Notes under the pieces: generated by a model
Told to the model about the DNA's origin: nothing
Database searches by the model: none
The model's input: only the letters and a program-made list of their open reading frames with translations
NCBI RefSeq assembly: GCF_019925205.1
Contig: NC_083566.1
Span: forward strand, 13,206,001 to 13,270,000
DNA from: Metopolophium dirhodum
Taxonomy: Eukaryota > Arthropoda > Insecta > Hemiptera > Aphididae
Direction: 5' to 3'
DNA: 64,000 bases
Shown here: positions 50,701 to 62,700 of the stretch, in pieces
Layout of the letters: each line of letters opens with the position of its first letter
Position numbering within the stretch: the first letter of the stretch is position 1
Made by a program: the position numbers and the translations under genes

Positions 50701-51171
50701 AAATAGATTTAGGGAAAATGGGAATATACACCTGATAGTTGTAACTTTATTTTTATCACTAAAAACAAATTTTAAAATTACTTCAAAGTAAATAATTTTT
50801 TTTTTGATTATATTCTGTTTTCTTTAATTTTTAGCTTTGGCTATCGACCTTTTATGTCTACATGTCAAGCACAATTGGGTATATTAAATCGAATCATAAC
50901 ATCTAAACAGCCAGCACCCACTGTAACCCCACAGGCATCTTCATCTTCACTGACCAGCGTTCTTACACAATCATCTAGATCACGATCAGCAAGTGAAGGT
51001 ACCGGTGGTAGTCATACCACATCAGAAATAACTGATCATAGTATACAAACAGATTGTCATCCAGTTATTGCACTAGATTCTAGTTGTGATGAAACACAAG
51101 ATAATACAACTAATTTTGATACTGCATCTGTAGTAAGCTTGCAATCGCCAAATAGCTGTTTACTATCTTGA
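41745..51171 (+). CDS. Ric1: RIC1/Rich, subunit of the Rab6 guanine nucleotide exchange factor
   Basis: Exons: 41745-41882, 43119-43226, 43304-43456, 43538-43715, 43795-43928, 44001-44092, 44155-44551, 44704-44907, 44978-45347, 46391-46578, 47127-47355, 47637-47746, 47810-47941, 48023-48265, 48501-48615, 48688-48812, 48879-49018, 49101-49510, 49579-49744, 49811-49999, 50835-51171. The sum is 4158 nt, 1385 aa, in phase throughout; animal RIC1 is about 1420 aa. It starts MYFPVGWPK, the family's start. Residues 1 to about 600 form the WD/beta-propeller part: EWRPDSSMLVIV, VRCTRWTPDGCALVMAWENG, NWPIR, MIVTGGVLWW. The RIC1 domain covers about 655-930: EALWLFCGAHGMRVWLPLFP, RIMLPFQLKIYPL, EDAILLGAENDTLLY, VVQCARKTEIALWPYLFSAA, TAASYLIILQ. 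The rest is helical with GCLEW near 1240 and a Ser/Thr-rich tail. Family role: with Rgp1 it activates Rab6 at the Golgi; in flies it is known as Rich. Confidence 0.95.
42413..42797. mobile_element. 385-bp hAT-type MITE in Ric1 intron 1
   Basis: The left end is CAGTGGCATCATTTCAGTTT. The right end, reversed, is CGGTGGCATCATTTTGGGGG. AAGACTGG is duplicated exactly at 42405-42412 and 42798-42805. Short internal AT-rich body, C-rich right subterminus, no transposase. The reading frames across it are chance. Confidence 0.85.
45348..46390 (+). other. Ric1 intron 9 (1.0 kb)
   Basis: Donor GGTAATT, acceptor AATTTTAG; the join completes an Ala codon. It carries the TA-flanked MITE at 45576-45728; otherwise AT-rich. 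Confidence 0.8.
45576..45728. mobile_element. 153-bp MITE with TA target-site duplication (Tc1/mariner-like)
   Basis: The left end is TACTCTGTTCAAAATAAGAC. The right end, reversed, is TGCTCTGTTCAAAATAAGAT. Complementarity continues through GATGACC.GGCGGC, about 36 bp in all with three mismatches. TA flanks both sides (45574-45575 and 45729-45730). TA duplication and size suit a Tc1/mariner-derived MITE. The centre is GC-richer than the host intron. Confidence 0.8.
50000..50834 (+). other. Ric1 intron 20 (0.8 kb)
   Basis: Donor GGTAGT, acceptor TTTTTAG. Read-through would stop after one Trp codon; splicing restores CFGYRPFM. AT-rich, no element recognised. Confidence 0.8.
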
Positions 51172-54100
51172 GGTAAGATATTTCTGATATATCTTACATA
51201 ACAGCTTAAATAATTTATTTGATGTTAACAATTTGTCTTTGCTGTTATAACTTAAAGACTAAATATTATTTAGATAAACTTAACACTTAAGTAAATGAAG
51301 ATACATTTGTTGTTATTTTATACGCCCAACCATGGTCTGGAAGATAAGGTACGACCGACCAGTCTTAACAACTTACATGCTTGGATATTGTCAGAATACA
51401 ATTATATATTATTTTGGCATATAGTCTTAGATCATATATTAGTATAATACAATATTGTTATAAATTATATATTTGATTTTGTTATATCAACTTGAAACTA
51501 TAAAATTTTAAAATTTTAAAAAAAACTTCCACTTTATAAAAAATTGTGCTTATATACCATAACTTTTGATATTTATAAATGTTTTACAAAAAATTTGTGT
51601 TAACGTTATTATCCATAAATGTGGTTATTTGCTAACCCGTTACATGCCACAATATATCAAATAGTTCAAAATATTCAACTACTTCACTGTGGGTTAAATG
51701 GTTATTTAAATGTGATTATCAATGACTAGTGAAATCATTTTGCCTAAACAATATTATTTAACATGGTGAGTAACAAGAAAATTCTGAACACTGACCACAC
51801 GGACACGTATAATACAGTGACAATGTAATAGTACCTTATTTAGTACCTAATTTTCTTTACAATGATTATGATTTATTATAAAAAATTTATGAAAAATGGC
51901 CGTATAAATGTTGGTTTAAACTGCTTTTCTCGGCCAAAAAGCTTGAAAATGTAATACAATGACCCTCCTCTATGTATAAATTATTTAGTTACAAGTTAAT
52001 ATCACAAAATTGAATGTAAAACATACCTTATGCCAAAATATTATAGAATTGTAATCTTTTATTCATGTAAGTAAGTTGTTGAGTTGTCAATAGTGTCACC
52101 AGTTTGCCATTCTATATTTTATACCGACCATGGCCGTGTGTCTAAACACAGCGTTGTTTTATTTGTTTATTATTTCATAAGCTGTCAATTAGTAAACTTC
52201 CTGAACATGAATTTTATTTTCGTAATTAAGTATACACTATGATAAGAAAATACAATGAAAATGTCAAATATAATTCCAAATTACTTGCTATGGAATATTG
52301 ACTGATTTAAATATTTAAAAAAAAAACTTGTTTAAATGCCTACTAATTGAAAAAGCCTATAAATTAAAAATATAATATAAATAATTTTTTATCTTGTCAT
52401 ATTATTATTTTAACATATTTGTGATATATTGTTATTTATTACTAATTAATATATAATATTATTTGTCCATTATTGTTAATCAAAAAATTATTTTTATCAA
52501 ACTACTTTTGTTTTATATCAAGGTTTTTGGAAAAAATATTGTATCGTAATTCTCAACGAATTGATATATATTAATTACTTACATCTTACATAAATCAAAT
52601 TTTGACAATAACATTACAGGATACTCATTAAGTATGCTACGTAAAAGTTTTTGTTCATACATTAATATCAAAGTATGACTAGTAATCATATTTTGATAGT
52701 TTAGTATCTACTACCTATGTGTTTCAAACTTTAAAACAATTTATAAATAATTTCATCATTTTTGATAATTGTATCAATTGGTTTTGACTGACGTGTATCA
52801 CGTTCAGATTTAATTGTTGATTGTTGCAACTATGGTCAACGTGTTCAGGTTTTTGGGATGTGTTGTAAAAATGGGAAAATTTTAGATCAGCAATTTTTTT
52901 TATATAAAACCATAATACTCTTAGTATTAAAAGAAATTAAACCTAGCCACAACTATTCACTCGGATAGGTAGAAGACACATGCAAAATTCAACTGGTGTG
53001 TTTAGGTGTTTTGGTATGATGTAAAGCTAACATATTTTTTAAATAAATTTAAATTTTTGACGAAATAATACTTAAATTTGTATTAAAATTAATTTATAAG
53101 GTAACATAAAATGTTATTATTAAAATATTAAAATTGTAGGTAGCATACTTAATGAGTACCCATTGAAGAAACATTCAATGCTTTACTATTTATATAAGTA
53201 TATAGTTTAATAGCAAATCATGAATTTTAGTGATATCATTGGAATAATAAATACAACATTCCATAATTAACGTTTTTGAATCATGTTTCAAATTAAATTA
53301 TATTATTTACTAGTTACTATTAGGCCTACAATAGTATAGATTACAATTTCTCTAGTTAAATTTAATTTTGTTCAATGTACAACTTATTGTGCCACGATTA
53401 TGAAATAATTGATAATTTTGATTTTACTATATAATATTAATCTTCAAAATGTATTATATTATTTTGTGGAGCTTATTTAAGAATAAGTATTAAATCAATT
53501 AATGTTTAATATAATTAATTATAATATTTTAATTTTGTACTTTATAAATTATAATTATGACCTATGAGTAACTTGAGTAAATTAATATTTTGAAGATTGA
53601 TTTATGTATAGCTGTTATGTAGAATAACTAATAAGAATAAGACGTATTTAGTATTCAACTGCCTATTTTAATGGAAAAAAGAAAATTAGTATTATTAAAC
53701 TCAAATTGTATAAAACTTAAGCAATTATGCCTTTTGTACGATCTGATTCAACGCTCACATAGGCTGTGTTATTGATTTAAACTATTAATACATTTGCTTC
53801 TTACATATTTTGTACTTTAATTATGTTGTATATTAGAAAGCTATAATCAAATATTTGTATGTGTTATACAAGGTGCTCAATATATTTTAGGGTTGTTAGT
53901 TATTATAGCCTTTTTTTTGTCATTACCTAATTTATTTCAAAATAAAATATTATTTGTTTGTTGCGGCTGTATATGTTTTCTTTAAACAACTTTAAAAAAA
54001 ATGATTTAATAAGAAGTTTAATTAGTTTTAATATGTTATATGACTATTCAAATACATTTAAGGTTCATTTTAAATTATTTATTTATTTCCATTAGTTATT

Positions 54101-54599
54101 TGTTGTGGCAACCCTATTGTTATTATTTTAATAAAATATACATACGTTATTATTTATTTATAAAATATTGTACTTCTAAATTTTTTTTTATAATATTCAT
54201 ATTTGTATTTGATAATTATTTATTATTTATTATACTTAGAGAACTGTTCTATAATCAAACAACATAATGAAAATAATAAATTGTATTATTTAATTGATGT
54301 ATAGAATTGATGTATTTATATAGTAAATAGTAAATACCTGTTATGCTAATTTTCTATAATACTATTTATAAAGAACTTAACATATATTAATTGCTAAAGC
54401 TTAATTCCTCACTTACAATCAGGGCTGGTGTTACAAATGGAGGGGGTCCCGTGAAAAATAATATAAAATAATTAAAAATAGTATTTTCTTGAATTATATT
54501 ATACCTACACAAATTATAAAATTATAATATTAAATAATACATTTATGAAATTTTTTAGAACTGAGATTGCACTGTCACTAACTGTCTATAAGAAAGTCA
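51172..54599 (+). other. Ric1 3' flank, AT-rich
   Basis: It probably includes the Ric1 3' UTR, but several AATAAA words (for example near 53247 and 53940) make the cleavage site unclear. Contains one MITE-like element (52619-53161). No other gene could be supported. Confidence 0.4.
52619..53161. mobile_element. 543-bp MITE-like element
   Basis: The ends GGATACTCATTAAGTATGCT and, reversed, GGGTACTCATTAAGTATGCT are followed by AC(G/C)TA, giving a 25-bp inverted repeat with two mismatches. The interior has repeated ACGTGTTCAGG/CACGTTCAGATTT words. No unambiguous target-site duplication was found, so the superfamily is open. Confidence 0.65.
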
Positions 54600-55310
54600 A
54601 ATTAAATTTTTATGAGCGTATCAAATTCAAATTTTTCAACATTGGATATTCACTCGATTTCTCATGTAGCGATTTTCTTATTTTGTTGTAATACAAAAAC
54701 AAATTACTGTAAATACATGAAAATTTTACTAAATGTTTATATTTTCATTTTCTATACACCCTAAAATTTTGAAAACGGACATAGTCAGTTTTCAATTTTT
54801 TTAGTTTTTTTTTCTATAATTGTCAATAAAATTTTTATATGTTGGATAAAAATGCGTGAAAATTTAATACAAGACTCCTGATATATTGTTACAATAGTAG
54901 CTGAAAAATATTAAAAATACATAGGCACAATTTTTTTTTATAAGCATTTAAAGTTCGAATTTTGACAACATTTATCATATTTAAAATGTAATAATTATTC
55001 TGTATTTAAAAATGTATAAAACGTTCAACTTTTATATCTAAGAATTGAAAATTTAAAACAAGGTTCCATGTAAATAGGTTATATATAAATTACTTTATTC
55101 GCAATAATATCCTCAAATATTTTATTTATTTTTTTATTATCATAGTTAGACTGTCTGGCCATCTTCGCTCAGAATCGTTTTTTCTTAAACAATATGATAT
55201 TATATCATTGAATTCAAATCTAACACCATCCATTACAGTGACCCACTTTTAACCTAGTGTACAGCAGAGTGACACCCACTTGCCCGCCTTTTTTTTTTAT
55301 TAGAAAACAA
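54600..55310 (+). repeat. Dispersed repeat family A, third copy
   Basis: Blocks in the order seen on the - strand at 26230-25470: GAAAATTTAATACAAGACTC, ATTGTTACAATAGTAGCTGA, AAGCATTTAAAGTTCGAATT, then ACTTTATTCGCAATAATATC, GACTGTCTGGCCATCTTCGC, TCAGAATCG, GAATTCAAATCTAACACC, CATTACAGTGACCCAC and CACTTGCCCGCC. Not coding. Confidence 0.65.
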
Positions 55311-55469
55311 GAATACTGGTTTACATTTTTTACAATTTGTAATAAATTTATACAATAGGTAATGAGGGGGGGTCCAATGACCCTTTTTCATAATTCTAAG
55401 TGGTTTTTTTTTAAATGTTAAGGAGGTCCCTGGGCCAGTTCTGTTTAAGAGGGCAGGGTGAGTTATCAT
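55311..55469. other. Short AT-rich gap between repeats
   Basis: Poly(T)/poly(A)-bearing sequence between the dispersed repeat and the LINE tail; nothing further recognised. Confidence 0.35.
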
Positions 55470-55860
55470 GAAGGGTAAGAGATGAGAGGTTTGAGATTAG
55501 AGGATTTGAATGATTGAAAGTGTTTTTATGAAATAATTATAATAGTGGGCAGCTAGTGTATGAATGGTTGGGATTTTGTGGTCAGAGTGGAGGGAGAGAT
55601 TGCTGACGTATCAGGGGGCTTTTGTAATAAGGCGAGGGCAAATTGACTGGAAAGATTGGAATATTTTTATATTTGATGTTTTGGACGTATCCCATAACTG
55701 GATACCGTACGTCATTGATGGGCGAATAATTTGCTTATAGATTAAAAGTTTGATGTTGAGTGGAAGATTTGAATTAGCGTTAACCGACACTTTACAGCGC
55801 CAGACGCCGACCAGTGGATGATGGTTCATCTGTTGTTCGTATTATAAAAATAGCTGTATA
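55470..55860 (-). mobile_element. LINE 3' fragment
   Basis: The - strand translation gives NLPLNIKLLIYKQIIRPSMT followed by YGIQLWDTSKTSNI and, past a stop, YVSNL.LHSD. This is the region after the reverse transcriptase domain in Jockey-like LINEs. The same region of the element at 57.6-59.3 kb reads KLLIYKLYLKPMWTYGIQLW. Only the C-terminal part is present and it contains stops. Confidence 0.7.
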
Positions 55861-56758
55861 CTAGATAGTACCATTGATTAAATATACATTGTATATTTAA
55901 TCAATGATAGAACCTATATTCCATCAACTCGAAGATTTATCTACAAATGACAGTATTTAAATACTGACCACTGCGCTCACAGTACAACATACCTATATGT
56001 AATATTATTGACTTAATAACACGGCACTATAGTTTATTATTATTTAATTTTTACGATATTTTTGGTATCTTCTGTTTTTTATTAACAAAAATGTAAAGTG
56101 AATACTAACATGAAAATAATGAAAAGATTTCTATAATAAACAGAAACAAATTAAATGTGGTAAAATATTTGATAATATGTATAGAAAATACACAAATATT
56201 ATGGTGCTCCCAAACACCGTTTTGAAGCTGCAAAAGAAACCAAAGAGTACTACAAGTAAAATCAATACAAACTCTAAACTGGTTTGCCATGACATTGGTA
56301 CAATATTATTCTACGAAATTGTTGATAACAAAAAAATAATAAGTCATCATTTTTATTAATTTAAAACAATTTTGGTCTGGAATTTCATATGGTTAAGAGT
56401 TAAGACATTCCCTATTCTTATCTTCAGCCTTCAGGACGGCCTTGAGCTTATATAAACTATAATTATATATATTCATACTTATAATATTTAATAATAAATA
56501 AACATATCATATATGGTCTTGGGTCCTGGGATGACGCATTGACATTTGACGCCCATGTAACTCATAAGGGTTATATAAACTATAAATTTAAATAAGTAAA
56601 TCTAATTATTTGAAAAAAGGTAACCATTCGTTAAATAATTAAGTTTAAAATTAATGAATATCAGAATATGTAATTAACAATTTCACATTGTATGATTATG
56701 ATTATATATAGTTAGATTTGATTAACCTAAAAAATTACAAATACATAAATACAAATAT
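55861..56758. other. AT-rich DNA, no gene supported
   Basis: A reading frame exists on each strand at 56105-56359. The - strand one has a fair acceptor (TTTCTTTTGCAG at about 56230), but neither continues into anything recognisable. This is downstream of the last exon of the - strand gene and may include its 3' UTR. Confidence 0.35.
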
Positions 56759-59700
56759 TTATGTAAGACCAACACTATTTAACTTAGTACAATTCGCGAT
56801 AGGGGCTTCACATAAGAAACCTTGGAGCATCATCGAAAACGTTATAAACTTATCTGAATTACATTCACATTTTGCAGTGGGGTCGATTGTATCAATATAC
56901 TTTGTTACGATTCCTTGTGCTTTTATTTCTCTTGCAAATTTACCCTATAAATCATAGAAATTATATTGAAATCCATACATGAATAATTCTTATTAAAATA
57001 TTTTATAAAATATTACTTTTTTATAGAATGAATCTGAATTATCAGCACACCAAAAAAGATTATAATGGTCACTTTCACAGAACTGAAATTGTTATAGGTA
57101 TTTATTAAAATATTGTTGAAAGTAAATTTAACTAAAAACCTAAAAAAATATTTATACCTAATGTACCTAATACGTGGGTAAGTATAATCATAAATCAACA
57201 GTAAATTACTGTAATAGGCAAAACTAGAGATTTTTTTTTTGGGGGGGGGGGCAGGGTCACCGGGGCAAAATCAGACAACACATACCCGCACGGGCTTTCC
57301 CTCACATCCCATTTTCAGAGGTACACTACTACGAGTATAACCTGTGAGCTATCTATCCTTAATTATTTCATTAAACGAGACCTCAGTGAAATTTCTCCTA
57401 AACAACTATAAATAATAACTAAAAACTCTGGATATATTTTAAGGAGCTTTTGAAATATTTTTGGCGGGACTAAACCCCCTTAGGCCTCTAGTTGCACCTA
57501 TGACGCTAATGGTGCGACGGCAATTAATTGAGGTCAGTAAACGATTTAGGTACTAGTAATATAATAGCTAGGTATTTTTTTTTTTTTATTTTTATAATTT
57601 TTATTTACAATCTGTTACAATAAAAATGGACAATAAGTAAAATAGATAATAGAATAAGTGGCTTGAGGAAAGGACGGATTTAAGAAGCCTTCCAGTGAAG
57701 ACACTTTGTCTGCTGTTTATGTACATTTCAATAAGTTAACAATAAAGTTATGAATAGAAAAAAAGATTAGGTAGTTAACTAAATAACTAAATTAATAGGT
57801 CCCGACAACACCGCCTTTTTAGTCTTTTCCTAGGATTGTCGGGTATGTTTGCCGACGCAAGTCCTTTGATTAGGGGATTATCATGATTTTTAACAGATAA
57901 GTTAAATCGTTTATAAAAAGTTCTAGCTACATCACAGACGGGTGAGATGGCGAGATCGTTATGTAGGGTCTGGTTGGACACGTAGAAAGGTGCTTTAGTT
58001 ATAGCTCGGAGCGTTTTGGATTAGAAGCGTTGGATACGGTTAGTGTTTGAAATTTTTGCAGAGCCCCATAATTGAATTCCGTACGTCCACATTGGTTTAA
58101 GATAAAGTTTATATATTAGAAGCTTGGTTGGAGGTTAGGAGAGAGCGGAGAAGACGAAATCGATTGTTTAAGGATAGTAGTTTGCTGTGGAGATGAGGAG
58201 ACCATGTGAGGCATTGGTCAATAATTATGCCTAGATAGCGAGTGCTCTGCGCGGTTGGCAAGATTTGCTCATTTAAAGTAATAGATGGGCATATTCCCTT
58301 CCTAAGAGTGAAGGTACATTGTATAGATTTAGATTCGTTTATTTTCACACCCCACTCCTTATACCATTTTTCGAGGAGGGATAGGTGTTCTCGGATATGC
58401 GAGGAAGCAATGGATGGATCATGGTTATTGGTTAAAATAGCTTCGTCATCGGCAAAGTCAGCGATGAGGCTAGTGGGCAGCGTGGGTTGATCAGATACGA
58501 ATATATTAAATAACAGAGGAGCAGTGACTGCGCCCTAGGGGACTCCTGCATTTATGGGTTTTGGTGAGGAATTAGATGAACCATAACGTACCGAGAAGAA
58601 ACGATCTACTAGGTAGGACTTGAGTATAAGATAATAGGTAGACGGTAGGATGAGTTTCAGCTTAAATAAAAGCCCTGCGTGCCAGACTCGGTCAAAGGCT
58701 TGAGAAACGTCAAGGAAGGCCCCAGTGCAATATTGTTTTTCTTCTAGAGAAAATGATATTTTATCTACTATACGGTGAATTTGATGTATCGTGGAGTGTT
58801 TGGTACGAAAACCAAACTGAGAGTCAGGTAAGACTTTGGAGTCAGCGATAATGTTTAAGATTCTTTTTAATAATATTTTTTCAAACACTTTCGACAGTAT
58901 TGGGAGCAGGCTAATAGGTCTATATGATGTTGGACAGTCGGGTGGTTTTTTTGGTTTGAGAATGAGTATGATAGTGGAAAACTTCCATAATATAGGGAAG
59001 TAAGATAATCGGAGCATTGAGATATAGGTGAGACGTACGATAACTTTTTTTGGAAGCTGGTTGAGTATTTCAGAAGTTATTAGATCATAGCCAGGAGACT
59101 TTTTCCTGGGGAGTTTAGATATTATATAGCGAATTTCAGCAGGAGATATATGCTTCGGTGGGAGGGACATTTGTAATGGTGAGTTGAGAAATTGTTCAAC
59201 TATATTAATTTTTTCCGGAAGGAGAATGGTATTGTGAGGTTGAAAAGTATCAGCGAGATGGTTTGCAGCTAGGTATTTAATTTATTTTAATTGATTGAAT
59301 ATATCAACATAATGTATTAGAATTTAGAATAATTATTTGTATACTTTTTTATATGTCACACAACACGTGGGTAGAACTTCAGTTGTTGTATCATTAACTG
59401 TAGGACTCGCTAAAAATTCAAGATATATTTTTTTCTTTGCAATAGTTGAAACACTCAGAGCGGATTCAAATGATGACTGAAAAAATTATCAAAATGAAGT
59501 TAGGTAAATATCTACTAACTAGACTTAATATTTTTACCAAGGAATGGTTGTATTGCAAAACATTATCATTTGGCACAATTCCACCTTTAAAATATTCATT
59601 ACACGGATTAAAATTATCAAACCCAATTATGTAATACTGCATAATATCATTTAATACTGAAAATTGTAACCCTGTAAAATAAAAAAAAAACAAATATATT

Positions 59701-62700
59701 ATTTTTATTGATTAAGGAGGTTGCAGTCGATGAAAAAAGTGGCTATTAGGGGGCTGCAGTTGGTCGTGTTAAGTACCTATTATATGTATTATATGTAATA
59801 AATAAATAATAGTATACCTATAATTCAATATATTCCTAATAATTTGTTATATTGGATATTATGAAAGATTATAGACATATAGTACCTATAGATATATTAA
59901 TATTTTTTAATAACATATAGGCCTTGTGCCCTTGTACTAAGGACTCAGTGTAAGTCTATGCGGCTATAGGTATAAATAGCGTTTGAAATTTTATGGGGCA
60001 GCATATTTATTTTGGGGGGGCTTAGCCCTTAAATCCCCGCTCCTTATTTACGCCTATGTCTATTAGGGTGGTCCTTATTTATATGGGTCAAATATTTTTG
60101 TTTGAAAATTGAACACGGTACCCCCCTTAATTTGTTAAGTTATATAAGTTAGTCATTTGGGTAAAATTTGGAAGATCTCACTCAACCCCTTCTGGTGCCG
60201 CATTAGGGTTAAAATATGGAAAAAGAGGGTAGTTTTTTGTTTTTTTTTATTTTATTCAGAAGGTATAGTATTTAACGAAAATATGTAAAGAGCTAAATGA
60301 TAGGTTTTAACATTGTCTATAAAAAAGCATATTACGTAAATTCTCGTAAGTCCATTGGTTTTTATGGAAAACTATATAATAAAAATATTCAATGTATTGT
60401 AATATACATTTTTCTCGTTTATTTAAAAGCATATAATATAAATATATATGGATGTATGATAACAGTACAATTTTGATTTAATATGTAATAGTTAATCAGT
60501 CGAAAAAATACTGTAAACATTTGTCGGTGGCTATGGAAATAATTATTTTTAGAATTCAACTTTTCTGTTACCCTTGTTACCACTGAATAATATTGCTAAG
60601 TCTTATCTTATCTTATTTTTTTCGTTGGCACATATTTTTATCAAAACATTTACGATATTGTCTTCATAGTTTAATAAACCGAACATCAATTAAAAGGTCT
60701 CGTGAAGACTATCGACAAAAAATATCAGAAAATATTAATTCCGAATTTCACGAAAAAAAATTAAATTATGTAGTGATCCATTGGGATTCAAAAATACTTC
60801 CAGCCCTTACCAGAAAGAATAATGTTGATCGTTTGCCAATTATTTCAACAGTCATGAATGTTGAACAACTTCTTGAAGTCCCGCAAATACCTTCTGGGAC
60901 AGGATGTGAAATATCTTCAGCTGTGTATGATACTTTACAAAAATGGTCATAACTAGATAAAGTCCAAGCATTCGTATTTGATACTACAGTTTCTAGAGGT
61001 TGAATGGGGCATGCATACTATTAGAACAAAGTTTAGAAAGAGAAATTTTATTTTTTGCGTGCCGACATCACATTTTTGAACTTGTTTTACAAGGTGTATT
61101 TTTAGAAGTTAAGTTGTTTCCCATGATAGGACCAGATATATTACTGTTTTAAAGATTTCAACACGCGTGGGAAAATATTGATAAAAGCAAATTTTCCACA
61201 TAGGTTTCTGATTTCTATATTCATAATATTTTAAAAAATGACGCTGACGAAATTATTTTATATGCGAAAAAAAAAATTACTGAAAATCTTCCTCGAGATG
61301 ATTACCAAGAGTTTTTAGAACTCGTTATCATATTTTTAGGCGGTGTTCCACCTCGAGGCATTGCTTTTAGGCAGCCTGGTCCATATCATTTAGCCAGATG
61401 GATGGCTAAGGCCATATATTCTTTAAAGCTATACATATTTAAAGATCAATTTAAATTAAATAGCAAAGAAGAAAAGGCGTTAAAAGATATTTGTTGTTTT
61501 ATAGTTAAATGTTACGTTCAGGCTTGGTTTTCGTCACCCAATGCAATTGAAGCTCCACTTAATGATATATTATTTTTAAAAAAATTAGAAGAATATAAAT
61601 TGTACAAATAAAGAATTTCAGACGTAGCTATAAAGAAAATAATAAATCATTTGTGGTATTTAAATCCAGAGTGTGTTGCATTTTCGATATTTGACGATCG
61701 TGTAGATAACAGTACGAAACTCAAAATGGCTGAGAAAATATTGAGTACCTACGATTCAAGCATAAACGATGATGAGGAAAAAATCGAGTTGAAAAAAAAA
61801 ATAGCACTGAAATTGGTAGATGTTTCATAGTTTATTCAAAAAGATCTTTTAATTGATTTAATAAACTCTAAATCGATTGGAATGTTCAAGAGATTTCAAA
61901 TTTCCACACAGTTTTTAACTATTGACCCGGCCAATTGGAATAATCACGAGGACTACAAAATAGGAAAACAAATCATAAACTCACTTAAAGCCGTAAATGA
62001 CACAGCTGAGAGGGGAGTCAAGCTCGTTGAAGAATATAACAAGAAATTTACAAAAAACAAAGAGCTAAAACAACTTGTTTTACAGGTAATATATTTTACT
62101 ATTTTCAAAATAAATTAAACTTAAAAATGTTATTATATTTTCTATTCTGTTCAAGACTACCGGAAAAAATACCCGCAAAGTGACAGACACACTCTAAAGA
62201 AACCATTTTAGGTGTCATTAATTAATTATACCTACAATTTGATGAAAAAAATTCATATTGGTAATTCTATTTTTATGTTGTAAAAATTACACGAAAATCA
62301 AGTAAATAAAACCAAAACGTATATTACAGAATCTTAAGACTTTTTTAGCTGTAATGTTTTTTTATATTATTTAATTCTGTATAATTGTTACTCAACATAT
62401 TTTGTCATATATCCAACCGTACGTTGTACATATTTAAAAACCAAAAAAATCCAATTTCGTTAAATATATACAATATTTTGTAAATTAATGAGTTTTCTTA
62501 AAAATAAATGGACTTACGAGAATTTATGTAATATGCTTTTTTATATATAATGTTAAACTCTATTATTTAGTTCTTTACATATTTTCGCTAAATACTATAC
62601 ATTCTGAATTAAATAAAAAAAACAAAAAACTACCCTCTTTTTCCATATTTCAACCCTAATGCGGCACCAGAAGGGGTTGAGTGAGATCTTCCAAATTTTA

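Noticed and set aside
56105..56359. Frames on both strands, the - strand one with a fair acceptor
   Set aside because: The translation is hydrophobic low-complexity sequence and does not extend the - strand gene, which already has a stop at 56761-56759.
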